From positions 1 to 64,000 of the forward strand of contig JADJAD010000001.1 of the NCBI GenBank assembly GCA_016704465.1: a DNA stretch of 64,000 bases, read 5' to 3'. The notes beneath the pieces were generated by a model. It was not told where the DNA came from. It made no database searches and worked only from the letters and a program-made list of their open reading frames with translations. The stretch comes from Gemmatimonadota bacterium (GTDB lineage Bacteria > Gemmatimonadota > Gemmatimonadetes > Gemmatimonadales > Gemmatimonadaceae). Positions 23,179 to 32,196 of this stretch are shown here, one piece after another. The position numbers and the translations under genes are program-made. Positions within the stretch are counted from its first letter, which is position 1; each line of letters begins with the position of its first letter.

Positions 23179-25809
23179 CTACTTCACCCGCACCACGGCC
23201 ATCCCCACGTTTGCCGGGGCCGGCCCCCCGGTCGTCGACCGGATCGCCAGCGTCTGCGGCGTCGACTGTGTCCCCGAGATTTCCCAGGCCGCGAAGCCGC
23301 CGCCGGGCAGGGAGACCACGTTGCTGACACTGCTGGGGAACGTCCCGAACGAGACCGCGCGCATGTTCAGCGGCCACGGGCGGGGAAACGCGGGCGACCC
23401 ATCGGAGAATCGCAGCCCCGCGCTCATCGTGGCGAAGATGTCGCGCGTGTTCCAGCTCTGGAGTCGGGCGCGGGCATCGGTGATCGTGCCCCCGGGATAG
23501 TTGTCCGAGGCCGACGCCAGCGAGAAGTAGCCCAGCAGCTCGGTCCACGTCCTGCCCGTGCGATTCTGGATGTTGACCAGGCCGCGCTCGTTCTGTTGTT
23601 GCACCAGCGAGCGCAGGAACGTCCCCTCATCCGCGCCGCCGTAGGTGTCGGTCACCCAGCGGGCGAACGACCACGAACTGCCGTAGATCACGTTGTCGCC
23701 GTTGTTGATGAGCGACTTGGACTCGTTCGAGGCATAGTGCCGGTACAGGAAGCCCATGTGGTGGCCGATTGCCTCCACGGGGTCGGCGCAGCGCGCATCG
23801 CCCGGTCGCACGTAGTCGCAGATCATGCCGTCGCTCCAGGTGATGTCGGAACGCTGCGGCTTGTTGGAATACAGCTTGCGCGCCCACAGCTCGGTCGCCA
23901 TCTGAGCGGTCGCTTCCTCCAGCCACGATTCCTCAGCGTACTCGGCGTCCCGGCTGATACGCTCGGCGAACATGACCACGTGCTTGAACTCGTGCAGCAG
24001 CGTACCGCGCACATAGTGGCGCCAGCTTTCCAGCGACCAGTTGCCGTTCCCCGTGCCCGACGGGTTGGGGACGAAGGCGTAGAAATACTCCCCCTCGTTG
24101 CTTGGGACGCAGGCGTTGCCCGGAACGGGGTCGGTTTGCGGCGAGAAATCACAGGACGTCACGAAGCCCAGCAGGCTTCCGCCGCTCCCGATGGTGTAGT
24201 CGTTCACCTTCTTGGAGAAGATGGCGATGACCCGACCGTTGTTGTCGTACTCCGAATCCAGGACCAGCGGGTCGCCGAAGTTGGACAGGTAGCCGAACAT
24301 GTCGCGATCGAACTCGGTCCCGATCGCCACGTACCCGTTGTCCATCGTGCCGGCGAGCGGGGAGAGCGAGTCCTCCATGATGATGAGCTTGGGCCCCACG
24401 TACACGACGCGCGTGCGCACCGAGTCGAACGTGTTGTAGTTGCCGAACGTCTTCATCATGCGGCGCCAGCCCAGGTCGCCCACCGTCGGGACATTGTCCA
24501 CCGCGAGGGCTGCGTTCGCCCCCGGCGTGGCCGCGCGGCCGAAGGCGGCGCGCTCCCGCGCACGCTTCGCCGCCATGCTGCGCCGCATGTTGGGGTGGCT
24601 CTTCATGAAGGACACGCTGGCGTCCAGCGCCGCGGCGTGTCCGACGGCCAGGCGATCCTCGAGCGATCGTCCCTGCACGGCGATCGGGCCGATCGACGCC
24701 ACGCGAGGCGCGGCATACGCATGTACGGCAGCGGGAGCGAGGCTGGCCGACGTCGCCGCGACGCGAGCCGCCCCCGCCAGCTGGAACGACGCCGCCTGGG
24801 CCACCGAGGTCGACGCATTGAACGCCGTCACCACGTAGGTCCCACCCGTGGCGCCGAATTCGTTGCAGGCCAGGTCCGCCGGTGACGTCAGCAGCATCGA
24901 CTGCCCGATCGCGAGCTGGCGCGCCGTCGCCATCGACAGGTTGGCCGTCGAGGTGACGGCATCGCCGCCGACGGAGACGGAAATGGGAACCGGCCCCGTC
25001 GGCGAGCACGGGAGCGCAGTGATCGATGGGACGGTAAGGGTCAGGCTGGTCGTCGTCGCGGCGGTGACGGTGGCGCGCGCCCCGTTGACGAGGACCTCGT
25101 TGCCGCCGATGTCGTTGGCGAAGTTGGTGCCGGTAATGGTGGCCGGCCCGAGCGGGACCCATGTCGCCGGCCCTGTCCCGGTGATCGTCGGTGCGTTCAG
25201 CGACCGCACGAGCATCGGAACCGAGTCGATCTTCCCTTCGCTGGTGGCGCGGATGAACGTCGTCCCGACGGTGAGCCCCGTGACCAGCCCCTGCTGCGAG
25301 ACCGTCGCAATCGCGGGGGTGGCGCTCGACCAATTGATCGGGCGGTCGCTGAGGGTGCGCCCGATGGCGTCCTGCGCGATGGCGATAAGCTGGGCCGTGG
25401 ACCCCTGCCTAACGCTGGGACTGCGGTTGTCGATGTAGACTGACTGGACCGGGATGGGGAGCACGGTGATCGTCAGGGTGCCGGTCACGCCCTCCGACGT
25501 CGCGGTCACGGTCGCCGGACCGGGACTGACGCCGCTGACGATGCCGGTGCTGGTGACGGTTGCGATCGCGAGGGAAGACGAGCTCCACGTCACCACGCGA
25601 CCAGTCAACGGGTTCCCCTTCGCATCCCGCGGCGAGGCGGAGAGCTGGATGGTCGCCCCCACCTCGAGCTGCGGCGTCAACGAAGTCACCGACAGCGAGG
25701 CCACTTTCGGGGGACCGGACGAGTCGCCACCGCTGCACGCCGAGAGCAGCAGGCTCGTCGTCACCATGGCCGCCATCGGCCCCACCGACATCCAGCGAAA
25801 TCCACGCAT
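23179..25809 (-). CDS. Lipoprotein with Big2, IPT-like and gluzincin-type protease domains
   Basis: 876 residues. The lipoprotein signal ends at LLLSAC (about residue 25) followed by GGDSSG. Two Big2 Ig-like domains follow (about 35-115 and 120-200: VTWSSSSLAIATVTSTGIVSG, INWSSATPAIATVSQQGLVTG), then an IPT/TIG-like domain (about 205-285). The C-terminal half has LLHEFKHVVMFAE (about residue 605) with a later EESWLEEATAQ, the HExxH...E pattern of M30-like gluzincin peptidases. It is therefore a likely surface-exposed or periplasmic metalloprotease. No secretion partner is adjacent. It faces the divergent pruA gene. Confidence 0.85.
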   Translation of the reverse strand: MRGFRWMSVGPMAAMVTTSLLLSACSGGDSSGPPKVASLSVTSLTPQLEVGATIQLSASPRDAKGNPLTGRVVTWSSSSLAIATVTSTGIVSGVSPGPATVTATSEGVTGTLTITVLPIPVQSVYIDNRSPSVRQGSTAQLIAIAQDAIGRTLSDRPINWSSATPAIATVSQQGLVTGLTVGTTFIRATSEGKIDSVPMLVRSLNAPTITGTGPATWVPLGPATITGTNFANDIGGNEVLVNGARATVTAATTTSLTLTVPSITALPCSPTGPVPISVSVGGDAVTSTANLSMATARQLAIGQSMLLTSPADLACNEFGATGGTYVVTAFNASTSVAQAASFQLAGAARVAATSASLAPAAVHAYAAPRVASIGPIAVQGRSLEDRLAVGHAAALDASVSFMKSHPNMRRSMAAKRARERAAFGRAATPGANAALAVDNVPTVGDLGWRRMMKTFGNYNTFDSVRTRVVYVGPKLIIMEDSLSPLAGTMDNGYVAIGTEFDRDMFGYLSNFGDPLVLDSEYDNNGRVIAIFSKKVNDYTIGSGGSLLGFVTSCDFSPQTDPVPGNACVPSNEGEYFYAFVPNPSGTGNGNWSLESWRHYVRGTLLHEFKHVVMFAERISRDAEYAEESWLEEATAQMATELWARKLYSNKPQRSDITWSDGMICDYVRPGDARCADPVEAIGHHMGFLYRHYASNESKSLINNGDNVIYGSSWSFARWVTDTYGGADEGTFLRSLVQQQNERGLVNIQNRTGRTWTELLGYFSLASASDNYPGGTITDARARLQSWNTRDIFATMSAGLRFSDGSPAFPRPWPLNMRAVSFGTFPSSVSNVVSLPGGGFAAWEISGTQSTPQTLAIRSTTGGPAPANVGMAVVRVK

Positions 25810-25977
25810 GCAACGCCTCGGTACAGGGAGAAACGGACAGGTAAGCTACTGGACACTGCGCGGAGGGCGCGATCCCTACATCGCGTTGGCGCCCGTTTTT
25901 CCATGGACTATCTTGCGCCGGGCGCGTTTCACGCGACCCAGCCTTCTACAGACCATTTCACCGCCCCCAAGGTTCCC

Positions 25978-27636
25978 ATGACCGACTCGGCCCAGCGCCC
26001 CGGCGCGGCAGGCTTCAACGGTGTCCGCCGCATCCCTCCCACGGCGAACGAGCCGATCCGCTCCTACGCGCCAGGGTCGGCCGAAAAGGCCTCGCTCAAG
26101 AAGCGCCTGGACACCATGGCCGCCGAACGAGTGGAGATCCCGATCATCATCGGGGGCAAGGAGTTCCGCACGGGTGACCTCGGTCATTCGGTCATGCCGC
26201 ACAAGCACGCGCACATCCTGGCCGATTACCACAAGGCCAACCCGGGATTGGTCGAGCAGGCGATCGCGGCGTCCGTCGAGGCGCAGCGGGAGTGGTCGCA
26301 GTGGAGCTGGGAAGATCGCGCTGCGGTCTTCCTGAAGGCCGCCGACCTGCTGGCCGGCCCGTGGCGTGACACGGTCAACGCAGCCACCATGCTGGGCCAG
26401 AGCAAGACGGTGTACCAGGCCGAGATCGACGCGGCCTGCGAGCTGATCGACTTCTGGCGCCTGAACACCGTCTACGCGCAGGAGATCTACCACGAGCAGC
26501 CGATGTCCAGCGCCGGCGTGTGGAACATGTCCGATTTTCGGGCCCTCGAAGGGTTCGTCTACGCCATTTCGCCGTTCAACTTCACGGCCATCGGCGGCAA
26601 CCTGTCCGGTTCGCCCGCCCTCATGGGCAACGGCGTGGTCTGGAAGCCCGCGGCGACCGCCATGCTCTCCAGCTACTACGTCATGAAGGTGCTGGAAGAG
26701 GCCGGGCTACCGCCCGGGGTGATCAACTTCGTCCCGGGCGACCCGGTCATGATCAGCGACAAGGTCCTGTCCCATCGTGACTTGGCCGGCGTGCACTTCA
26801 CCGGGAGCACCGGCGTCTTCAACTCCATGTGGAAGACGATCGGCGGCAACATGTCCAACTACCGGACGTATCCGCGCATCGTCGGCGAGACCGGTGGCAA
26901 GGACTTCATGATCGCCCACCCCTCGGCCGATGCCCAGGCGTTCGCGGTCGGCCTGGTGCGCGGGGCATACGAGTACCAGGGGCAGAAGTGCTCGGCGGCG
27001 AGCCGCGCGTACGTGCCGAAGTCGCTCTGGCCGGCCGTGCGCGATGCTGCGCTGGCCATTATCGCCGACATCCGAATGGGCGACACGCGCGACTTCCGGA
27101 ACTTCATGGGCGCGGTGATCGACAAGAAGGCCTTCGACAAGATCTCGAGCTACCTGGCCGACGCCAAGCAGAACGCCACGATCATCGCCGGTGGCGGCGC
27201 GCGCGGCGACGACGGCTACTTCATCGAGCCCACGCTGGTCCAGGCGCCGTCGGCCGACTACCGCCTGATGTGCGAGGAGATCTTCGGCCCCGTGCTCACG
27301 GTCTACGTGTACGACGACGACAAGTGGCTGGAGATGCTGGAGACCGTTGACCGCACGTCGCCGTACGCCCTGACCGGCGCCGTCTTCTCCAACGACCGGC
27401 ACGCGGTGCGCGAGGCGATGGTGACGCTGCGCAATGCCGCCGGCAACTTCTACATCAACGACAAGTGCACCGGGGCGGTGGTGGGCCAACAGCCGTTCGG
27501 CGGCGCGCGCGCCTCGGGCACGAACGACAAGGCGGGGTCGAAGCTGAACCTGCTGCGCTGGGTGAGCCCGCGCTCGATCAAGGAGACGTTTGTCCCGCCA
27601 GTGGAATATCGATATCCGTTTATGGGCGAAGAGTGA
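25978..27636 (+). CDS. pruA: L-glutamate gamma-semialdehyde (P5C) dehydrogenase
   Basis: 552 residues from ATG 25978. It oxidises glutamate semialdehyde to glutamate with NAD, the second step of proline degradation. The catalytic Glu is in VGETGGKDFMIAH (about 304) and the nucleophile Cys in YQGQKCSAASR (about 338). The sequence has the PruA1 (TIGR01236-like) features: AVVGQQPFGGARASGTNDKAGS, FSNDRHAVREAM and the N-terminal PTANEPIRSYAPGSAEK. No proline dehydrogenase gene is next to it. A short intergenic region divides it from the divergent Big2 gene. Confidence 0.93.
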   Translation: MTDSAQRPGAAGFNGVRRIPPTANEPIRSYAPGSAEKASLKKRLDTMAAERVEIPIIIGGKEFRTGDLGHSVMPHKHAHILADYHKANPGLVEQAIAASVEAQREWSQWSWEDRAAVFLKAADLLAGPWRDTVNAATMLGQSKTVYQAEIDAACELIDFWRLNTVYAQEIYHEQPMSSAGVWNMSDFRALEGFVYAISPFNFTAIGGNLSGSPALMGNGVVWKPAATAMLSSYYVMKVLEEAGLPPGVINFVPGDPVMISDKVLSHRDLAGVHFTGSTGVFNSMWKTIGGNMSNYRTYPRIVGETGGKDFMIAHPSADAQAFAVGLVRGAYEYQGQKCSAASRAYVPKSLWPAVRDAALAIIADIRMGDTRDFRNFMGAVIDKKAFDKISSYLADAKQNATIIAGGGARGDDGYFIEPTLVQAPSADYRLMCEEIFGPVLTVYVYDDDKWLEMLETVDRTSPYALTGAVFSNDRHAVREAMVTLRNAAGNFYINDKCTGAVVGQQPFGGARASGTNDKAGSKLNLLRWVSPRSIKETFVPPVEYRYPFMGEE

Positions 27637-27640
27637 TTGG

Positions 27641-27780
27641 ACGGACGGGGGACGGGGGACGGGAGACGGGAGTGCCGACGCGCGTTGCGCGTCGGCGGCT
27701 CACTCCGGGATGTTGCCCCCTTCCCGCGAGCGGCACGGCCGCTCGCACTCCCGTCTCCCGTCCCCCGTCCCCCGTCCCCC
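27641..27780. repeat. GACGGGG heptamer repeat, paired inverted arms with two hairpins (copy 5)
   Basis: The G-rich arm is 27641-27672 and the inverse arm 27748-27780. Between them lie two perfect small hairpins: stem GCCGACGCGC with loop GTT (27674-27696), and stem GCGAGCGGC with loop ACG (27726-27746). The element fills the space between pruA and the PhzF gene. Its architecture matches copy 1, with different hairpin sequences. Confidence 0.88.
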
Positions 27781-27793
27781 TCTGACTTTCCCC

Positions 27794-28705
27794 GTGCGCC
27801 GCTACTCGTACCTCACCACCGACGTCTTCACCTCGCGCCGCTTCGGCGGCAACCCGCTCGCCGTGCTGCCGGATGCGCGCGGGCTGACGACCGAGGAGAT
27901 GCACGCCATCACCCGGGAGTTCAACTACTCGGAGTCGACGTTCATCCTGCCGCCGGACGATCCGCGGCATACGCGCCGGGTGCGCATCTTCACCCCTGGC
28001 GGCGAGGTACCGTTCGCCGGGCACCCGACGGTCGGCTCAGCGTTGGTGCTGGCGGCCACGGGGGCGATCCCGCTCGACGCGGATGAAACACGAATCGTCT
28101 TCGAGGAAGGCGTCGGACCCGTCCCGGTCACGATCCGACGCGTCGGCGGCGTGCCGAGCTTCGCCGAGCTGTCGGTGGCCAAGCTCCCCGAGGTACTCCC
28201 CCCGGCGCCATCGGCCGAGCAGCTCGCGCCGATGCTCTCGCTCGGCGCGGACGACATGCTCGGCGGGAGCTTTCATCCGCAGGCGGTCACCTGTGGCCTC
28301 CCCTTCACCTTCGTTCCGGTGCGTTCGCGCGACGCGGTGCGTCGCGCGCGCCTCCGGCTCGACCTCTGGGAGTCGACGCTCGCGCCCACGGCGGCATCGA
28401 TGGTGATGGTGTTCGCCATGGACGCCGAGGACCCGGCGCACCAGGTGCGGGCGCGCATGTTCGCACCGGGCGAATCGGTCCCCGAGGACCCGGCCACCGG
28501 GTCGGCCTGTGCCGCGTTAGGCGGCTACCTGGGGATGCGCAGCGCCACGGCGGGCGGAACGCTGCGCTGGATCGTGGAACAGGGGTACGAGATGGGGCGA
28601 CCGAGCCTGCTGCACGTGGCCTGCGACAAGTCCGGCGGCGCGATCACCGCGGTGCGCGTTGGTGGCGAGGCGGTGCTGGTCTGCGAGGGGACAATCACCG
28701 TGTAG
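27794..28705 (+). CDS. PhzF-family isomerase
   Basis: 303 residues from GTG 27794 (RRYSYLTTDVFTSRRFGGNPLAV), which matches the usual N-terminus; an upstream ATG would add repeat-encoded sequence. The family fold is two diaminopimelate-epimerase-like halves. The catalytic Glu is in FNYSESTFI, with the conserved GHPTVGSA in the first half and EDPATGSACAALGGYLG in the second. PhzF itself isomerises an intermediate of phenazine synthesis, but most homologs have unknown substrates and no phenazine genes are nearby. Confidence 0.9.
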   Translation: MRRYSYLTTDVFTSRRFGGNPLAVLPDARGLTTEEMHAITREFNYSESTFILPPDDPRHTRRVRIFTPGGEVPFAGHPTVGSALVLAATGAIPLDADETRIVFEEGVGPVPVTIRRVGGVPSFAELSVAKLPEVLPPAPSAEQLAPMLSLGADDMLGGSFHPQAVTCGLPFTFVPVRSRDAVRRARLRLDLWESTLAPTAASMVMVFAMDAEDPAHQVRARMFAPGESVPEDPATGSACAALGGYLGMRSATAGGTLRWIVEQGYEMGRPSLLHVACDKSGGAITAVRVGGEAVLVCEGTITV

Positions 28706-28756
28706 CTGACGGGCGGCCGCCGGCTACGCAGCGGACGCTCCTGCTGGCTTGCCTGC

Positions 28757-28804
28757 GGCTCTCATGCCGGCTCTCATGCCGACGCGCGAGCCGACGCGCG
28801 ACGC
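28757..28804. repeat. Two adjoining 12-bp tandem duplications
   Basis: GGCTCTCATGCC occurs twice (28757-28780), directly followed by GACGCGCGAGCC and its near copy (28781-28804). They lie in the convergent gap between the PhzF gene and mscL. The rest of this roughly 150-bp gap holds only a small GC hairpin (28845-28859) next to the mscL stop. Confidence 0.8.
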
Positions 28805-28859
28805 GCCCCGGCCGCGGGGGACCACCGACGGCGATCCCCCTTGGCCGGGCCGCGCCCGG

Positions 28860-29234
28860 TCAGAGTGCTGAGGTGCAGTGTCCGCAGCGGGTGGCGGCGG
28901 CCGGTATTGAGCTGAGGCAGTACTGGCACGCCTTGGTTGGCGCGGCCGGCGGGTCGGGCTTGACGAAGACCTTCGCAATCTGGTACGCGACGAAGGAGAT
29001 GATCGCGAAGTTCAGGAATGCGCCGGCGAAGTCACCGACCCCGAACTGGATCGAGCCGACATCCAGTGTGTAGGTTCGCCAGTCGCCGCCGGGGAGCACG
29101 GCGCCGATGATCGGCATGAGGAAGTCGTCGCTCATGGCCTTGACGATCGCCGAGGCAGCCCCGCCCACGATCACGGCGAGCGCGAGGCCCACGACATTGG
29201 CCTTCTCGAGGAACTTCTTGAAGTCTACCCACAT
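28860..29234 (-). CDS. mscL: Large-conductance mechanosensitive channel with C-terminal zinc ribbon
   Basis: 124 residues from ATG 29234. TM1 (KANVVGLALAVIVGGAASAIVKAM) and TM2 (FAGAFLNFAIISFVAYQIAKVF) are standard MscL; it opens at high membrane tension to release solutes. The usual cytoplasmic C-terminal helix is replaced by a short linker and a four-cysteine zinc ribbon (C103, C106, C117, C120: CQYC...CGHC). The family normally forms pentamers. The effect of the zinc ribbon is unknown. Confidence 0.93.
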   Translation of the reverse strand: MWVDFKKFLEKANVVGLALAVIVGGAASAIVKAMSDDFLMPIIGAVLPGGDWRTYTLDVGSIQFGVGDFAGAFLNFAIISFVAYQIAKVFVKPDPPAAPTKACQYCLSSIPAAATRCGHCTSAL

Positions 29235-29489
29235 GATGCTGGTTCTCCGCCACTGGACGACGTCGCCTAACGCGCCGAGGTGATTGCGCGCGCTGAATGT
29301 GGCAGGGCATGCCGCTGCTGGCAAGGTGCATGGACCACGCGCGCCACGCGCCTCGACCGCGTGTCGCTGGGCCCATGCGCTCGGCTGTCTGGCGTGCGTA
29401 TCCGGGATCTGTAATCCATCTCGCCGATCGTCGCCGGCGCCTTCGCGCCCGGCGCTGGCACGTGGCCGCGGCGCGCGTGTGGGCGGCCC

Positions 29490-31988
29490 CTAAAAGCGCG
29501 CTTCCACGTAGAGGTCGAGGCGCATCTTCTGGCGGGGGTAGATGCCGCGCGCGAGGTCGAGCCTGACGAGCCCATCGAGCACCGACAGGCCGACGCCGGC
29601 ACCGCTGATCGGACGTCCGGGAGTCCGCCAGTCGGCGCGACGTCCGGCCCACCCCAGGTCGCCGAACAGCACCGGGCGCACCACCTCGCGGTTGAGCGCC
29701 AGCTCGGCACGAGTCAGCCAGTAGGCCTCGCCGCCGGTGAGGCCGCCTGCTGCCCCCAGCAGCTGGCCGCGCACGGTCTGCGATCCCCCGAGGTAGAATC
29801 CGCGCTGCGGAAGCGGCGCGTTTCGGCTGATGCCACCGCCGAGGGTCAGCGCGCCGGTCAGCGCCCCGCCCAGCCCGTGACTGACCGTCACCTCCGCCGC
29901 GGCACGACCATAGGCCCGCGACAGCGAGGCGTCGGCGCTATCGTACGCCGCCCACCCTCCCTCGAGGCGCACGTCGCTCAACAACCTGGCCCCTCGCGGA
30001 TCGATGCCGACCGACCGCTGGTCGCGCAGCGCCACGCCGGCCACCGTGGCGTCGACGGCGCGGATGTTCGGGAAGAACTCGCTGCCGCCGCCCAGCGCCC
30101 GCGACACGTTGAACCGACCATCGGACGAGACGTCGTGGTGGCGCTCGACGAACAGGCGAGTCGTCGGCCCGCCGCCGCGCGCGAGGGACCTCGTCAGCTG
30201 CATTCCGGTCGCGCGATAGTAGTAGCCCTCGTCGCGGCCGTACAGCAGCGCTCCCAGCGACGCGCCAAACGAGAGCGGCGATCCCCAGTCATCATTGGCC
30301 ACGGCGAGCCGGTGATAGCCCGCGAGTCGCCAGCTCATGCGCCCGTTGGTGCGTGTCACCCCCAGTTCGGCATTCGGCGTCCTGTCGCCGGTCCCGAGTC
30401 GCGCGGTCGCGTCCCACGCGTAGCCGCGCCCCAGTTGCTGCCGCGCCAGCGCGCCGAGCGAGAGTCCTTCCACGCGGTTGTAGCGCCACTGGCTCAGTCC
30501 CCAGGTCAGCTGCACGGGCATGGGGGCCCAGCCGGGTTGCAACGAGAAGTCCAGTGACTTGAGCAGCTCATCACGCTGCGACGTCCCGAACAGTTCTTCC
30601 CCCGGTTCGTAGATCGAGGGAGGAAGGTCGGGTGAATCGGCCAGCACCTTGATGTCGCACGGCACGCGCACGGCGGTGACCAGCTGGTGTTCGTCGCGCG
30701 TATCGGACCGTGTGTCGACCCGCGTATGATGTCCCGTCGCCGCGCAGTCGCGCACGCGAGCCTCTTCCGTTCGTGCCCGTCGCACCGAATCCGCCCGCAC
30801 GAGGACGGCGATGCGCTCACGACGCTGCTCGGCGTTGAGCTGGCTCCAGCGCGTGGTGTCGCCACCAAAGAGCGAGTCGCGCAGCTGGCGCCGGGTCATC
30901 GCCACGGGAACCGTGGGCATGGAGTCGGTGCCGTTGACGCTCGCGTACTTGAACCCCTCCTCCATCTTGAACGGGATGCGCATGAACGACGCGCGCGCCC
31001 ACCCCTCGGCGTATTGGGCACGCGGCAACCAGAAGCGCCCGCCGAAGAGGCCGTACTCGATCGTCACCGCCTCGAGCGAGGCCTGCATCGGCGAGAGCAT
31101 CCCCTTCACCCAGCCGGGGGCGTCGTCATCGGCGTTGCGCTTCTCGCCGCGCGCCTTGGCTTCGGCCAGGTCGCGCTTGGTCTCCTCGTCGACGAGGCTC
31201 CAGATGTCGAGCGGGACGGCGAGGCGGTACACCGCACGCACGAGCTGCCCCGACTCCACGTCGAACCAGAAGGAGCCGACGGAGAGCTTCCATTCCGGGC
31301 GGCGCGGCTCGATGCGCAGTTCGCGCAACCGGATGACCTTGCCGTCGGACAGCGTGATCGTGAGCGAGTCGCCCGTGGCGTACCGATAGTACGCCTCCGC
31401 GCCTAACGCGATCGGATGGACGAGCTCGTTCTCGTCGACCTCGGCGCGCGCCGTCCCCGACCCGACCCACAGCGCCTCGCGCCCCGGGTAGTACGGGATC
31501 GGCGTCGCCTCGTCGAGGGACACCTCCCCGGCCTCGTCCTTGGCCGCGGGAAACACCGTTCGCGCCCCATTCAGGTCGATGTGCACTCCACCCGCGCGCG
31601 ACCAGCGCACGCGTGAGGCGGTCTCGGTGCGGAACAGGAGCCGCTGCCGGCCGACGGCGCGAAAGCCCATCCCGACCGATAGGCGCTGGTAGGCCTTGGC
31701 ATCGTAATTCAGCAGCGACGAGTCCTGGCGCAGCCGCGCGTCGCGGGCCCGCAACAGCAGGGTGCGGGCGGCCGGGTCGAGAAAGGCGCTCGCCTCGAGC
31801 GCCGGCGTCAGCGGAATGCGCCGCACGGGACGCAGGTCGCGGTCGCGCCCCCGCTCGATCGCCTCGTAGCGGATCGAGTCGCGAGCCATCTGTCGCTTGA
31901 TGCTGTCGGCCCGCTCCTGCTCGCTAGGCGCCCCGACCCGCACGGTGACCTGCTGCAGGGCGAAGGCGAGGGAAAGGACAGCGAGCAT
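29490..31988 (-). CDS. Large outer-membrane beta-barrel protein (DUF5686/Omp85-like)
   Basis: 832 residues from ATG 31988 with a signal peptide (LAVLSLAFALQQ). An N-terminal soluble domain of about 450 residues includes beta-rich and charged helical stretches. From about residue 560 the sequence has the alternating pattern and Gly/aromatic content of a beta-barrel (GYYYRATGMQLTRSLARGGGPTTRLFVERHHD, RGFYLGGSQTVRGQ, GLSVLDGLVRLDLARGI). It ends in Phe (EARF), as expected for insertion by BamA. The RGFYLGGSQTVRG segment is reminiscent of the Omp85 VRGF region. The exact role is unknown; transport or outer-membrane biogenesis is possible. Confidence 0.75.
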   Translation of the reverse strand: MLAVLSLAFALQQVTVRVGAPSEQERADSIKRQMARDSIRYEAIERGRDRDLRPVRRIPLTPALEASAFLDPAARTLLLRARDARLRQDSSLLNYDAKAYQRLSVGMGFRAVGRQRLLFRTETASRVRWSRAGGVHIDLNGARTVFPAAKDEAGEVSLDEATPIPYYPGREALWVGSGTARAEVDENELVHPIALGAEAYYRYATGDSLTITLSDGKVIRLRELRIEPRRPEWKLSVGSFWFDVESGQLVRAVYRLAVPLDIWSLVDEETKRDLAEAKARGEKRNADDDAPGWVKGMLSPMQASLEAVTIEYGLFGGRFWLPRAQYAEGWARASFMRIPFKMEEGFKYASVNGTDSMPTVPVAMTRRQLRDSLFGGDTTRWSQLNAEQRRERIAVLVRADSVRRARTEEARVRDCAATGHHTRVDTRSDTRDEHQLVTAVRVPCDIKVLADSPDLPPSIYEPGEELFGTSQRDELLKSLDFSLQPGWAPMPVQLTWGLSQWRYNRVEGLSLGALARQQLGRGYAWDATARLGTGDRTPNAELGVTRTNGRMSWRLAGYHRLAVANDDWGSPLSFGASLGALLYGRDEGYYYRATGMQLTRSLARGGGPTTRLFVERHHDVSSDGRFNVSRALGGGSEFFPNIRAVDATVAGVALRDQRSVGIDPRGARLLSDVRLEGGWAAYDSADASLSRAYGRAAAEVTVSHGLGGALTGALTLGGGISRNAPLPQRGFYLGGSQTVRGQLLGAAGGLTGGEAYWLTRAELALNREVVRPVLFGDLGWAGRRADWRTPGRPISGAGVGLSVLDGLVRLDLARGIYPRQKMRLDLYVEARF

Positions 31989-32161
31989 GCAACGAACTCC
32001 TCGAAGAAGGAAGCGACACGAACTTCTACGACCCCGCCGCGCCAATGTTTCGCCAGACGGAAGAGGGCGCACGAGGCGACCGGAGTTCCGGACGGGAGCG
32101 TCGGTCGAGCCAGCGACGCGAACGCGGTGACCGCGGGAGCCCCCGAACCCGCTACATTCTC

Positions 32162-32192
32162 CCGACTCCCGTCCCCCGTCCCCCGTCCCCCA
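32162..32192. repeat. GACGGGG heptamer repeat, single arm (copy 6)
   Basis: C-rich units on the plus strand, ending only four bases before the ATG of the ABC ATPase at 32197. It occupies the place where the ribosome-binding site would be, so no purine-rich Shine-Dalgarno sequence is visible for that gene. Confidence 0.85.
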
Positions 32193-32196
32193 TCCC

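Noticed and set aside
28706..28859. Small gene in the PhzF-mscL gap
   Set aside because: The frames consist of tandem duplications and low-complexity Arg/Pro sequence.
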